Assembly (NCBI GenBank): GCA_964486935.1
Contig: CAZAPG010000044.1
Span: 1 to 61,458, forward strand
Direction of reading: 5' to 3'
Origin: CAZAPG01 sp964486935
Lineage (GTDB): Bacteria > Chloroflexota > Anaerolineae > 4572-78 > J111
DNA length: 61,458 nucleotides
Each line of letters begins with the position of its first letter. Position 1 is the stretch's first letter. Both the position numbers and the translations under genes were made by a program. The notes beneath the pieces are model-generated. The model made no database searches and was not told the origin of the DNA. It worked only from the letters and a program-made list of their open reading frames with translations. Of the stretch, positions 26,201 through 35,101 are shown piece by piece.

Positions 26201-29166
26201 CGCAACTTCACCTGCAAAGCGCCAACCCCGCCCCCGATAGCGGCAGCGACCCCACCTATGTTTGGGATATTGGCGCAGTGCCGGTGGGCGGGCCGTTCTC
26301 TATTACCCTGGTCGTCACCGCCGATAACATCATCCCCAATTTAACCCAGTTGACCAACGTAATCACAATGAGCAGTGTTGAAACCACTACTATTACAGCA
26401 ACCAAAGTGGTGACAGCCCTGGCGGTCGATTTGCAAGTTACCAAATCGGCCTCTGTTGGCGTGGTTAAGGCCAACGATTTTATTACCTACACCATTACCG
26501 TGGTCAACAACGGCGGCGCTACGGCAGATAATGTGCTCATTGCCGACACCCTGCCTATCAGCATCCAGCAAAGCAGCGTGGTCTCTTCGGCCAGCGCGGG
26601 CGTGGTCTTTAGCGGCGCCATCCCCCCCAGCGAATATCGCTGGACAGCCGCCACGCTCGCCGGTGGGTCTAGCCTGACTGTAAGCCTTAGCGGGCGACTC
26701 ATCGCCAGCCCCTGGCCGGCTACCGGCGCTAACTTTACCAACACCGTGGTGGTTGGCTCCGATGATAGCGAAGGCGACCTTACCAACAATTCTGATGATT
26801 TGGTTAGCATTGGCCGCCCCGGCGACCCATTTACCATCACCCTGACAGCCTCGCCGACTAGCACCCTGGTGGGCAATACGGTGGTTGTTACCGCCGCCGT
26901 TACCGACCAGTGGGGCAACCCGGCCTACAATGGCGAACTGCTCACGTTTATTACCTCTCTGCCCGGCAGCAGTATCGGCTCGCCGCGGGCTACCCAAAGC
27001 GGCATTGCCACCACTACCCTTGGCTCTAATGCCCCCGGCGAAACCCTGGTAACGGGCCAATTTTCTGCCAGCGGTATTAGCGGTACCACCACCGTTACCT
27101 TTACCACCGAGGCCGATTTGCAGGTTAGCAAAGCCCGCGTGGGCAGCGGCGTTATTATTGCCGGCGATTTGGTAACATACACCATCACCATTACCAATGG
27201 ACCTGGCTCAAGTACGGTGGATGCGGTTATTACCGACGCCTTCCCCGCCGCCGCGGTGCAATCGGTGGTGAGTTGTGGTGGCTGCATCCAGGGCAGCGGC
27301 GCGCTAACCTGGACGGTGAACGGCTTTGCCGCTACCAATACGCAAAACTTTACGGTCGTGCTGCGAACCTCCAACTCCTACTCTGGCACGCTGACCAACA
27401 CCACCGGCATCACCTTTAGCGCGGCCTTTGCCGGCGCTACCGACACCGACCCAGGCAACAACACCGACCAGACCATCGACACCGTGCGCCAGCCCGAGGC
27501 CGATTTGGAAGTCACCAAAAATTTGATTAGCAGCAATAATATTACCATTGGCCAACCTATTACCTACACGCTGACAGTCATCAACAACGGGCCGGATACG
27601 GTAACAGCGGTTGTCACCGATACGTTTGGCAACGCCACGGTTGGCAGCGTCAGTAACCCGGCCTGCGGCGGTAGCGGCAGCGGGCCAATTGTCTGCGCGT
27701 TGACCAACTTTACCGGCACTACCGTCATCACCGTGGCGCTAAATACCGGCAGCTCGGTTTCCGGCACGGTTACAAATACGGTTACGGTTTCGCCCACAAC
27801 CGGCGTTATTGATAGCCCATCGGGTAACAATACCAGTAGCGCGCCCAATGTAACCGTACGCACGCCAGAAGCCGATTTGAGCATTACCAAATCGCTCATT
27901 AGCAGCAACAACATCTTTATTGGCGACCAGATTACCTACACCCTGACGGTGGTCAATAACGGGCCGGATACGGTTAACGCCAGCGTGACCGATACCTTTA
28001 CCAATGCTACGCTGGCCGGTACCGCGGGTGCGTCGTGCGGCGTCGGAAACCCCGTGCTTTGCACGTTGACCAACTTTACCGGCACTACTATCATCACGGT
28101 CGTGCTCAATACCGGCAGTTCCATCTCTGGCACGGTGGGCAACAGCGCTGTAGTGACCCCCACCGGCGGCGCCATAGATAACACCGGCGGCAATAACAGC
28201 AGCACCGCCCCCACGGTAAATGTAGAAGGCGTTGTCCAACTGGGCATCACCAAAACTGCCAGCCCGGCTTCAGGTTCCGATGTCCGGCCCGGCAATACCA
28301 TCAACTACCAACTGGTCATCTCAAACAGTGGCACCTACACCGCCAGCAACGTGGTAATTACCGACACGCTTGACCCGACGGGGGTCGGTTTTGTGGGCGG
28401 CGCTATCACCGGCGGCAGCGGCCCGTTTGCCAGCGGCAATACCATCACCTTCTCTGTGACCAGCTTGGGGGCGGGCGCCTCGGTAACGGCCACAGTGCAG
28501 GTAACGGTAACAGCCAGCACATCTGGTACGGTTATCAACAATTCCGCTGCGGTCAACAGCGCCGAAACCGCCGAGATTGCCAGCAACCTGGTAACGCATA
28601 ATGTTATCACCAGCACCGCCGGAGGCATCTTCCTGCCGATTATCTTAAAGAGCAGCGACTCTTCGCTGTGCGCCGACTTGCAGGTAACGGGGTTTGCCAT
28701 GTTGCCGGGCGGTATCATCAGCGCAACCATTACCAATAGCGGCGCCTGCCCCACCGATAGCAACTTCTGGGTTGACCTGTACGCTAACCCCGTAACTTTG
28801 CCCGGCAATCTTGTGGGCGTTACCGCCGACCGCCGCTGGCGCAGCCCGTCTGTTAACGCCAGCCACGGGATGGCCTGGGAGGTGCCAATTATTGCCGCCG
28901 GGGCCAGCCGCACCGTTCGCTCTGATGGGGCCATTGGCCCAACCCCGGTAGATATCAACTGGCCGCCGGCTAATGGGGCAAACATCTACATCTACGCCGA
29001 CAGCTTTGACCTGAACGACCCCAACAATGCCACTTTTGTGGAAATTCGGGAAACCAACGAGAACAACAACCAGGCCGGCCCGTTGATTTTCTCGGCCGGC
29101 GTTGGGCCGATTTCAAGCGGCGCTCCCGAATCTGCTCCGCCGTTAAATCGCCCGGATTTGCGCTAA
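23224..29166 (+). CDS. Giant DUF11-repeat surface protein
   Basis: 1980 residues. An N-terminal hydrophobic segment (ALSFGLIALFLFVPVIL) is followed by about 13 DUF11 repeats, each with the pattern 'lxitKsa...v..GdxitYTitvtNnG...a.nvxitDtlp'. An invasin-like Ig domain lies after the ninth repeat (VVTAAVTDQWGNPAYNGELL). The tail has FLPIILK, a motif I associate with Chloroflexota secreted proteins, and then a CARDB-like beta domain (LQVTGFAMLPGGIISATITN). Such proteins form long stalks or adhesins. Repeats 11 and 12 are nearly identical (SSNN...ITYTLTV..NGPDTV), pointing to recent duplication. No LPxTG; the attachment mode is unclear. AAGGAA precedes the ATG. Confidence 0.88.
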   Translation: MNTDTLYRLLKSPWIRFAFSIALSFGLIALFLFVPVILGSAARQSTSDTFTLQLPLKPALVHATGGLTITKSASPAAAGPGEIITYTLIMTNNTGFPLVNIVITDIVPANTVCQSATAPAGPGKWFATTSPCANESEIQWVNIYNTSLPAPWNEPIPNGATMFFSFTVRVTDTTPLIDQSTITNANYEVAFSAQQSMSNTLAFTDIGPALTTLVNAPTWAITKTASATVQPGDFLTYTIMAENVGHFATSGAYTITDEVPQYTSYVTSTPAAAESGGSLTWTFSDTLPVNGVRVVTYVVQVTEPLTNGISIVNDSYVVTGGNVYTGAIGQAISATVSGTANLAITKSANPTPAVDAGNLLTYTLTVTNQSGAQSPADNVVISDTLPADTVFQSATFLGGATGSVTNTGSLVQWSLNDPLAVGASAQVQVVARVQSPLPNGSVITNTHSVSASNISAEANGNPVATTINSASDIDGLSKTVNPASVIPGGTITYTITITNVGNETATGVSVTDTLDAAFSPSAQTFTNVTVPGRDITGTPGFTTLVFTATAPGLSGVYSNTSITVTNGAETENLGESAPLIVTSPVLSLTKVAATAEISAGDNLAYTLTYTNDSTTPATGVWITDTLPSGVNLVGATPPASAQSGNDVGFNLGTVGAGAGGTVVITISIPAAVADNTIISNSALITSSENVSDTAGPVLVTVRAPVLNLLKTDASDPVQAGDLLTYTLAYSNSGGATAFNAFITDTFDSNAPFADASPAPSPACAPGSAQCSWNVGDLPPTGVNQTIVVTVNVASPLTNNTTLTNTAFISSDTRTAQDTETTTVSSSEVLNIIKTGSNGASLVRPSDFITYTIAYSNSGNAIAQNARITDTIDSNTTFQDGTAGYVQVNPTTFEWLVPSLVPSSTFQITLTVRITDSLPSGTVLTNNVVIQSETGVQNNDIATATIQSEPELHLAKTASADTVEAGGALTYTILYTNTGDAPATGVTITDTLPAQLHLQSANPAPDSGSDPTYVWDIGAVPVGGPFSITLVVTADNIIPNLTQLTNVITMSSVETTTITATKVVTALAVDLQVTKSASVGVVKANDFITYTITVVNNGGATADNVLIADTLPISIQQSSVVSSASAGVVFSGAIPPSEYRWTAATLAGGSSLTVSLSGRLIASPWPATGANFTNTVVVGSDDSEGDLTNNSDDLVSIGRPGDPFTITLTASPTSTLVGNTVVVTAAVTDQWGNPAYNGELLTFITSLPGSSIGSPRATQSGIATTTLGSNAPGETLVTGQFSASGISGTTTVTFTTEADLQVSKARVGSGVIIAGDLVTYTITITNGPGSSTVDAVITDAFPAAAVQSVVSCGGCIQGSGALTWTVNGFAATNTQNFTVVLRTSNSYSGTLTNTTGITFSAAFAGATDTDPGNNTDQTIDTVRQPEADLEVTKNLISSNNITIGQPITYTLTVINNGPDTVTAVVTDTFGNATVGSVSNPACGGSGSGPIVCALTNFTGTTVITVALNTGSSVSGTVTNTVTVSPTTGVIDSPSGNNTSSAPNVTVRTPEADLSITKSLISSNNIFIGDQITYTLTVVNNGPDTVNASVTDTFTNATLAGTAGASCGVGNPVLCTLTNFTGTTIITVVLNTGSSISGTVGNSAVVTPTGGAIDNTGGNNSSTAPTVNVEGVVQLGITKTASPASGSDVRPGNTINYQLVISNSGTYTASNVVITDTLDPTGVGFVGGAITGGSGPFASGNTITFSVTSLGAGASVTATVQVTVTASTSGTVINNSAAVNSAETAEIASNLVTHNVITSTAGGIFLPIILKSSDSSLCADLQVTGFAMLPGGIISATITNSGACPTDSNFWVDLYANPVTLPGNLVGVTADRRWRSPSVNASHGMAWEVPIIAAGASRTVRSDGAIGPTPVDINWPPANGANIYIYADSFDLNDPNNATFVEIRETNENNNQAGPLIFSAGVGPISSGAPESAPPLNRPDLR

Positions 29167-29192
29167 CTATAAACGCAGTTGGCTAACCGGCT

Positions 29193-29230
29193 CAAGGCCC
29201 TTGTCAAATGATAAGGGCCTTGTTTGCTTT
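29193..29230 (+). terminator. Terminator after the giant DUF11 gene
   Basis: CAAGGCCCTT (29193-29202) pairs exactly with AAGGGCCTTG (29213-29222), loop 10, followed by TTTGCTTTT. Confidence 0.85.
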
Positions 29231-29395
29231 TGAATGATGATAAATCGGGCACAGGTTGATTCAGACTTAACATAAACATTCTTGACGTAATATTTTGTTT
29301 ATGATAACATTTTACTGTATCGGGATAAATTCTCCGGCTGCCCCATCTCAACTTCTACTGCCCCAGGGTTTGAGTAATCAAAGGTGCATGAAACC

Positions 29396-30643
29396 ATGTC
29401 AACAAAAAATAAAATTCTGGTCTATTTGACAACGGTCATAATCGCATTGCTGGCAGGCAGCGTTTTTTTACCGGCGGCTCACGCCGGCCCGCCGGCCCAG
29501 GGCGCCGACCCTCGCCCCTCTAATGGAGGCGGCACTGGTGGTGGTGGGGGCGGTGGTGGCGGGGGAGGCGGAAACGGCGGCCAGGGCGGGGGCGGTGGCT
29601 CCACCGGGTTGCAGTGCGCCTCGCTGGTGGGCCAGGTTATCAACTGGGGCGCCGGCGGCGAAGGGGGTGTCACCAGCCAACTGGACGCCGGAAGCTGGCA
29701 GCTTACTACGGTTAGCGCCACCGATGGCAATTATGGCTTTGGCGGGTTGGGGGTCGGCCCGGCTATTTTGCGCGTGGCCCTTTCCCCGGAGCAGGCCGGG
29801 CGGCTGCAACCGTTTATTCAAAATGCGGGCGTTTATCTTGATTGCCAATACCCCATCTTTGCCAACATTGCCGTATCTGGCGACGTAAGCGGCATCACCC
29901 CGCCGGCTACCCTCAACATGTCGGCTTCCAGTCTATCGCTTGGGCCGGAGCAACAGGTTAACCTGACTCTGACCGTTGATAATAATTTGCCCAATGAAAT
30001 TACAAACGTGGCGATTACCAATTTACTCTCGCCCGGATTGGAAGTGGTTGACGTGTCGGCCTCGACGCCGCCGGCGGATGTTAAAATTGTGACCGTGGGC
30101 GATGCCGGGCAGATGGCAGTAGTCAATTTTAACAAACTCAATTCAGGGGCAACCGTCACCATTCGCATGGCCGTTGCGGGCCGGTTTGACCTGCCGGAAG
30201 ATGCTCAATTAACCAGCACCGCTACCCTTTTTTACCGCGAAAGCGTGGCTCATCAGGCAGCCATTACGTTTAATGCCGGTACGCCGGCCATCATTGCCGC
30301 AGCCCCAACCCCCGTGGTTGCGCCGCCGACGCCCGCCCCCCAGGTTCAGGCCGCGCCCACTGCCACCCCTGTTCCCACAGCCGAGGTTGCCGCCGCGCCG
30401 CAACCCACTGAGGAAGCCGAAGCGTTTGTGCCGCCCGGCGGCCTGCCCACCACCGGCGACACCCCCATTGACGATGGTTTTGTTCCTCCGCCTAACCTGT
30501 TGCCTGTTACCGGGCAGGATGCGCTCATCCCCGATGAGCTTCCCAACACGGGGCTTAACCCCATTTTGCCGTTGAGCGGCCTGGGGCTGGCCGGGTTGGT
30601 CTTTTTGCTGCATCACCTGCGGGCATCCGGCCAAAAAGATTAA
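29396..30643 (+). CDS. DUF11-type surface protein with LPxTG-like sorting signals
   Basis: 415 residues from the ATG at 29396, eleven bases after AAAGG; a GTG four codons upstream is possible. A signal peptide (1-28), a glycine-rich stretch with runs of Gly (about 38-65), a beta domain, a DUF11-like domain (175-290) and a Pro/Ala linker follow one another. The C-terminus has three LPxTG-like motifs, LPTTG (350), LPVTG (369) and LPNTG (382). The last one is followed by a hydrophobic stretch and the tail HLRASGQKD. This is a typical sortase substrate layout; no sortase gene is in the window. Own terminator at 30679. Confidence 0.82.
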   Translation: MSTKNKILVYLTTVIIALLAGSVFLPAAHAGPPAQGADPRPSNGGGTGGGGGGGGGGGGNGGQGGGGGSTGLQCASLVGQVINWGAGGEGGVTSQLDAGSWQLTTVSATDGNYGFGGLGVGPAILRVALSPEQAGRLQPFIQNAGVYLDCQYPIFANIAVSGDVSGITPPATLNMSASSLSLGPEQQVNLTLTVDNNLPNEITNVAITNLLSPGLEVVDVSASTPPADVKIVTVGDAGQMAVVNFNKLNSGATVTIRMAVAGRFDLPEDAQLTSTATLFYRESVAHQAAITFNAGTPAIIAAAPTPVVAPPTPAPQVQAAPTATPVPTAEVAAAPQPTEEAEAFVPPGGLPTTGDTPIDDGFVPPPNLLPVTGQDALIPDELPNTGLNPILPLSGLGLAGLVFLLHHLRASGQKD

Positions 30644-30678
30644 AGTTGACCTTTAGTTCAAACAGCATATAATCAGCG

Positions 30679-30710
30679 GGCTGCGTAATTTTTGCGCAGC
30701 CTTATTTTTT
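30679..30710 (+). terminator. Terminator after the LPxTG protein gene
   Basis: GGCTGCG (30679-30685) pairs with CGCAGCC (30695-30701), followed by TTATTTTTT. Confidence 0.8.
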
Positions 30711-30749
30711 GTAACCACTTTGCGCTGTAACTGCTCAGACCAGCCATTG

Positions 30750-30866
30750 GAACACAGAGGGTCACAGAGAAACCACACAGATGCGCCGGGATTTTTATAA
30801 ATTTCTCTTTTTTACCCAAAGGGCGCAAGTGTGTGCGAATCTCTGCGCTTCCTTTGCGTAACTTTG
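30750..30866. repeat. Degenerate 'cacagagaa' type intergenic repeat
   Basis: Direct and inverted pieces of the type CACAGAG, TCTCTGCGC and CTTTGCG resemble the repeat at 14032-14099. Non-coding; boundaries are approximate. Confidence 0.35.
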
Positions 30867-30924
30867 TCTAGCTGATTGGTTACGTTGCGCTGAGATATAA
30901 TGGAAATTCGGCAAGATTGGATGG

Positions 30925-32193
30925 ATGATGTATCAGGAGCATAAATTAGAGAACGGATTACGAATTTTGATGGTGCCGTTGCCCAACTTTCAATCGGTCA
31001 GTATGGGCATTTTTGTGGGTGTCGGCTCGCGTTATGAGTCAACTGCCCAGGCCGGTATGTCGCACTTTATTGAGCATATGCTGTTCAAAGGAACGCAAAA
31101 ACGGCCCACCGCCAGGCTCATTGCCGAAGCAATTGAGGGGGTGGGCGGGGTGAGCAACGCTTACACCAGCCAGGAAAACACGGTGTACTACGCCAAGGTA
31201 GCCGCCCCTCAAATAGATACGGCCATTGACGTGCTGGTCGACCTGATTCGCAACCCGCTGTTTGTTTCCGCAGAAATTGAAAAAGAGCGGCTGATTATTG
31301 GCGAAGAAATCAACATGGTTTACGACATTCCCGATAGCTGGGTAAATGTGTTGATAGACCAGGTAATGTGGCCCCGCCATCCATTGGGCCAAAATATCGC
31401 CGGCACGCACCAAAGCCTGGCCGGCTTTAGCCGCGATGATATTCTTGATTTTTTTGAAAAAAGTTATCATCCCCAAAATTTATTAATTGCCCTGGGCGGC
31501 GCGTTTGAGCCGGAGCATGTGGTCTCAAAATTAAGCGCGCTGTTGGCCGATTGGCAGCCCAACACCCTGCCCACATTTGAAACCGCGCCGTCGCTCCAAA
31601 CCGGGCCGCATTGCTATATTGAAGACAGAGCCATCGAGCAGGGCCATTTTTGTTTGGCGTTGCCTGGCCTGTCTCGTAAAGACCCCCAAAGATACGTTTT
31701 GAGCATTCTCAACACCATTTTGGGCGATGGCATGAGTTCTCGGCTGTTTCTTAACATCAGAGAAGAGAAAGGGCTGGCCTACGCCGTTGACTCTGGCATG
31801 AATTTTTTGCAAGATACCGGCTCGCTTATTGTGTACGCCGGGGTTGACCCCAAACGCGCCCCCGAAGCCCTGCAAGCCGTACTGGATGAGCTGGAATGTC
31901 TGCGCCATGAGCCGGTTCCGGCCCAGGAATTGCGTAAAGCCAAAGAGTACCTTAAAGGCCGGCTGGTGCTGGGCCTGGAAGATAGCTTTAGCCGCGCTGC
32001 CTGGGTGGCTTACCAGGCCCTGTTTATGGATACCATCAAAGCCCCGGAGGATGTGCTAAACGCCTACGAGGCCGTGACAGTTGACGATATTCAGGCCGTT
32101 GCTCAAAAAATCATCAACCCCAATACCTACAATTTGGCAGCCATTGGCCCGTTTGGGCCAGGCGAGGAGTTACAACGGCTCATTGCCATATAA
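30925..32193 (+). CDS. M16-family zinc peptidase
   Basis: 422 residues of the insulinase/processing-peptidase family. The zinc motif HFIEH lies at 47-51 (inverted HxxEH), with the downstream glutamate in LIIGEEINMVYD. The C-terminal half has the typical 'SRLFLNIREEKGLAYAVDSG' block with the R..Y pair. It is the single-chain short type of the M16B subfamily. Cytoplasmic (no signal peptide). Two ATGs are possible (30925, 30928). Unlike many M16B loci there is no second, inactive M16 gene beside it. Confidence 0.92.
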   Translation: MMYQEHKLENGLRILMVPLPNFQSVSMGIFVGVGSRYESTAQAGMSHFIEHMLFKGTQKRPTARLIAEAIEGVGGVSNAYTSQENTVYYAKVAAPQIDTAIDVLVDLIRNPLFVSAEIEKERLIIGEEINMVYDIPDSWVNVLIDQVMWPRHPLGQNIAGTHQSLAGFSRDDILDFFEKSYHPQNLLIALGGAFEPEHVVSKLSALLADWQPNTLPTFETAPSLQTGPHCYIEDRAIEQGHFCLALPGLSRKDPQRYVLSILNTILGDGMSSRLFLNIREEKGLAYAVDSGMNFLQDTGSLIVYAGVDPKRAPEALQAVLDELECLRHEPVPAQELRKAKEYLKGRLVLGLEDSFSRAAWVAYQALFMDTIKAPEDVLNAYEAVTVDDIQAVAQKIINPNTYNLAAIGPFGPGEELQRLIAI

Positions 32194-32382
32194 ATTTTTT
32201 AACTTGCAGAATCAACCCGCTTCTGCTATGCTCTATTTGGCGTTTTACTTGAGCGCGTTCGGTATAATTGCTCCGCGTTGCAGGCAACAAGGTGCGCAGA
32301 TGGCTCAATCCACCCCTGGTCTGGTTAAATTTGGAAAGGCCCTTTTTATTCAGCTCAATCTATCCGCAAAAGGTTTGGAGGT

Positions 32383-32685
32383 ATGGTAAAACTACTCATG
32401 AGCTGGGATATCAAACCCGGCACAGAAACCGACTATTTTGAGTTTATTGTGAGAGAATTTGCGCCGGGGATGATGAAATTGGGGATGCAACCCACCGAAG
32501 CCTGGTACACCGTATTTGGCGATGGCCCCCAAATTTTGCAGGGCAGCATTGCCGAAGACCTGTCTACCATGAAAACCATCCTGGCTACCGACGAGTGGCA
32601 AAAACTGCAAGGCAAACTTTTTGAATATGTCACCAACTTTAACTCCAAAATTGTCAGGGCTAAAAGCAGATTCCAACTGCTTTAG
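32383..32685 (+). CDS. Small conserved protein, ferredoxin-like fold suspected
   Basis: 100 residues with a strong GGAGG ribosome binding site. The pattern of strands and helices (LLMSWDIKPGTETDYFEFIV, then GSIAEDLSTMKTILATDEW) resembles small dimeric alpha/beta-barrel or NIPSNAP-like proteins. No catalytic residues could be assigned and I do not know a named family. Stands alone between the M16 peptidase and xseA and ends at a clear terminator. A TATAAT at 32263-32268 may be its -10. Confidence 0.6.
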   Translation: MVKLLMSWDIKPGTETDYFEFIVREFAPGMMKLGMQPTEAWYTVFGDGPQILQGSIAEDLSTMKTILATDEWQKLQGKLFEYVTNFNSKIVRAKSRFQLL

Positions 32686-32751
32686 CGGATTTGGGGTAAC
32701 GCCGTAAAATTTTGCCCGCAAATAATTTGTTGCTAATTTTATTCAAAGGTG

Positions 32752-32779
32752 AGCGTGCCATCTGGTGCACGCTTTTTTA
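32752..32779 (+). terminator. Terminator after the small protein gene
   Basis: AGCGTGC (32752-32758) pairs with GCACGCT (32767-32773), followed by a T-run to 32779. Confidence 0.88.
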
Positions 32780-32864
32780 TTGGGGTTGGCAAGCTCAGGC
32801 TTGCATCCCTTTGATTTCGTGCCATAATATTCCGGTAATCTAACCGCCGTAAATCTACTTGACT

Positions 32865-34082
32865 ATGGACCAACTATCTTTGTTTGACTTTTCGCCGCGT
32901 GTTTTTTCGGTTAAGGCTATCAACGCTTACATTCGCCAAAAACTGGAGGCCGATATGACCTTGCAGGATGTTTGGCTTGAAGGCGAAATTTCAAACTGGA
33001 AACGCGCCGCATCCGGGCATATTTATTTTACCCTAAAAGACAGCCAGGCCGGTATTCAGTGCGTTATCTGGCGCTCGCAGGCCAACCGGCTGCTCTACAC
33101 CCCCCAACAAGATGGCGAAGCGGTCTTAGCTCACGGCCGCATTTCGGTGTACGAAGCCGGCGGCAACTACCAGTTTTATGTGGATGACCTGGAACCCGCC
33201 GGCCAGGGTGTCCTGCATGCCCAGTTTGAGCGGCTTAAAACCAAACTGGCCGCCGAGGGCCTGTTTGAACCGGCTCTAAAGCAACCTTTGCCCGCCTTTC
33301 CCACCACCATCGGCCTTGTCACCTCGGCCGATGGCGCGGCGCTGCGCGATGTTCTCAACGTGCTGCGGCGGCGCTACCCGGTAGCCAAAATTATTCTTGC
33401 GCCCACCCAGGTTCAGGGCGAAAGCGCGCCGCTGCAAATTATGGCCGCGCTCCAGGCCATTGCCCGGCAGCCGGTGGATGTCATCATTTTGACCCGTGGC
33501 GGGGGCAGCCTTGAAGATTTGTGGGCCTTTAACAACGAAGCCCTGGCCCGGGCCATTGCCGCCTGCCCCATCCCCGTTGTAACCGGCATTGGCCACGAGA
33601 CAGATTTTACCATTGCCGATTTTGTGGCCGACATACGCGCCCCCACCCCCTCGGCCGCCGCCGAACTGGTTTCGCCGGACATGGTTGAGTTGAAGCGGCG
33701 CGTAGCCGGTTATCAGGCTATTTTAACCGAATATATCCGGCAGGTGGTGGCCGGCGCGCGCGCCAATGTGCGGCACGCAGAGTGGACGCTCAGGCGGCTG
33801 TCGCCGCAGGGCCAGATTGATAATTACCGGCAGCGAATAGACACCCTGGTAAGCAATGCCGCCCGCACCGCGCGCCATCAGTTGGCGTTGCAGCGCCAGC
33901 AGGTGGCCGCGTTGGCCGCGCAATTGCAGGCGCTCGACCCTCAGGCCACGCTCAACCGGGGCTACGCCGTTGTGCAAAAAGGCCGGCAGGTGGTGACGCG
34001 CCTGGCGCAGGTTTCGCCGGGAGATGAGCTGACCATCCAGGTTAGCGATGGCGAATTTGAGGCAACCGCAAAACGACAGTAA
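32865..34082 (+). CDS. xseA: Exodeoxyribonuclease VII large subunit
   Basis: 405 residues from the ATG at 32865. The OB-fold N-terminus (SVKAINAYIRQKLEAD, DVWLEGEISNWKR, HIYFTLKD) and the catalytic part (TSADGAALRDVLNVLRRR, ILTRGGGSLEDLWAFN, GIGHETDFTIADFVAD, RAPTPSAAAEL) are intact and in normal order. With XseB it degrades single-stranded DNA in the cytoplasm. A TTG two codons earlier is possible. The small-subunit gene is not adjacent: an epimerase gene lies between them. Confidence 0.96.
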   Translation: MDQLSLFDFSPRVFSVKAINAYIRQKLEADMTLQDVWLEGEISNWKRAASGHIYFTLKDSQAGIQCVIWRSQANRLLYTPQQDGEAVLAHGRISVYEAGGNYQFYVDDLEPAGQGVLHAQFERLKTKLAAEGLFEPALKQPLPAFPTTIGLVTSADGAALRDVLNVLRRRYPVAKIILAPTQVQGESAPLQIMAALQAIARQPVDVIILTRGGGSLEDLWAFNNEALARAIAACPIPVVTGIGHETDFTIADFVADIRAPTPSAAAELVSPDMVELKRRVAGYQAILTEYIRQVVAGARANVRHAEWTLRRLSPQGQIDNYRQRIDTLVSNAARTARHQLALQRQQVAALAAQLQALDPQATLNRGYAVVQKGRQVVTRLAQVSPGDELTIQVSDGEFEATAKRQ

Positions 34083-34126
34083 ATTTGTAAATTCCATTGA
34101 AAATTGGTCAGCGGAGATAAACAAAA

Positions 34127-35101
34127 TTGAAAATTCTAATTACCGGCAGTAGCGGCCAGGTTGGCACAAATTTGGCGCTGGCGCTGCTGGATAGAGGACA
34201 CTCGATAATTGGTATTGACAAACGCAAAAATAGCTGGACCGGCCAGATTCCAACCATTGAGCGCGACCTTGCCGGCGCCGGGATGCCCGGCCTGCCTGAA
34301 ATTTTAGCCTTTGACACCACCTTTGACCGGCTCGATTTAGTGGTGAGCCTGGCGGCCAACGCCAAGGTGCATGAGCTGGTCAAAGACCCCCGCCGCGCTC
34401 ACGAAAATGCCACAATTACCTTTAATGTGTTGGAGTTTTGCCGGCAGCACAATTTGCCCATTGTTTTCAGCAGCTCCAGAGAGGTGTATGGCCGCCCCGA
34501 ACCGCCCGTCAGCGAAGATACGACCGACGTGTTCCATATTCTCAGCCCGTATGCCGCCTACAAAATGGCCGATGAAATGCTTATTTACGCTTACGCTAAC
34601 TGCTACAACCTGAAATATATGGTTTTTAGACTCAGCAACGTTTATGGCCGTTATGATAACGACCTGGAGCGGATGACCCGCGTGGTGCATGTCTTCATCG
34701 ACCAGATGAGCCGGGGCGAACCCATTACCATCTTTGACCGCTCAAAAATCATCGACTTTACCTACATTGATGATTGCATCAACGGGATTGTGTTGGGTAT
34801 TGAAAAATTGATGGCCGGCCAGGTGGTCAACCAAACCTTCAACCTTAGTTCCGGCAGCCCGGCCACACTGCAACAACTGGCCGATACCATTGCCGCCAAT
34901 TTGGGCGTTACCCCCCAAATTATTGATAAACCTATTCAGCCCGGCGAAATCCGTTTTTACATTGCCGATTTAAGCAAAGCCAGAAAGCTGCTGGGCTTTG
35001 AACCCAAAGTGCCCTTTGAAGAAGGTATCAGGCGAGCCATCGGGTGGACCTTTGCCTGGAAAAACCGGCAAACCTCGCCCGGTAATGAGGATACATTATG
35101 A
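34127..35101 (+). CDS. NAD-dependent sugar epimerase/dehydratase
   Basis: 324 residues of the extended short-chain dehydrogenase family: the N-terminal Rossmann motif GSSGQVG (residues 7-13), the SSSREVYG block, and the catalytic YxxxK in SPYAAYKMADE. The substrate is most likely a nucleotide-diphosphate sugar; the sequence does not fix which one. It could be the missing GalE activity, but this is only a possibility. It appears to use a non-ATG start behind GGAG. Its stop overlaps the xseB start (ATGA), so the two are translationally coupled. Confidence 0.88.
   Translation: MKILITGSSGQVGTNLALALLDRGHSIIGIDKRKNSWTGQIPTIERDLAGAGMPGLPEILAFDTTFDRLDLVVSLAANAKVHELVKDPRRAHENATITFNVLEFCRQHNLPIVFSSSREVYGRPEPPVSEDTTDVFHILSPYAAYKMADEMLIYAYANCYNLKYMVFRLSNVYGRYDNDLERMTRVVHVFIDQMSRGEPITIFDRSKIIDFTYIDDCINGIVLGIEKLMAGQVVNQTFNLSSGSPATLQQLADTIAANLGVTPQIIDKPIQPGEIRFYIADLSKARKLLGFEPKVPFEEGIRRAIGWTFAWKNRQTSPGNEDTL

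Noticed and set aside
23470..28600. The regular repeats of the DUF11 gene as a possible CRISPR or tandem DNA array
   Set aside because: Repeats are protein-level, about 120 residues long and diverged; there are no short identical repeats with unique spacers.
23515..28985. Several 100-280-codon minus-strand frames within the giant DUF11 gene
   Set aside because: They are Gly/Val- or Thr-rich shadows of the repeated Thr/Asn/Gly codons and have no ribosome binding sites of note.
29523..29640. GC-rich glycine repeat as a fragile or mobile DNA element
   Set aside because: It encodes a continuous Gly-rich linker in frame in a well-supported secreted protein, so it is coding sequence.
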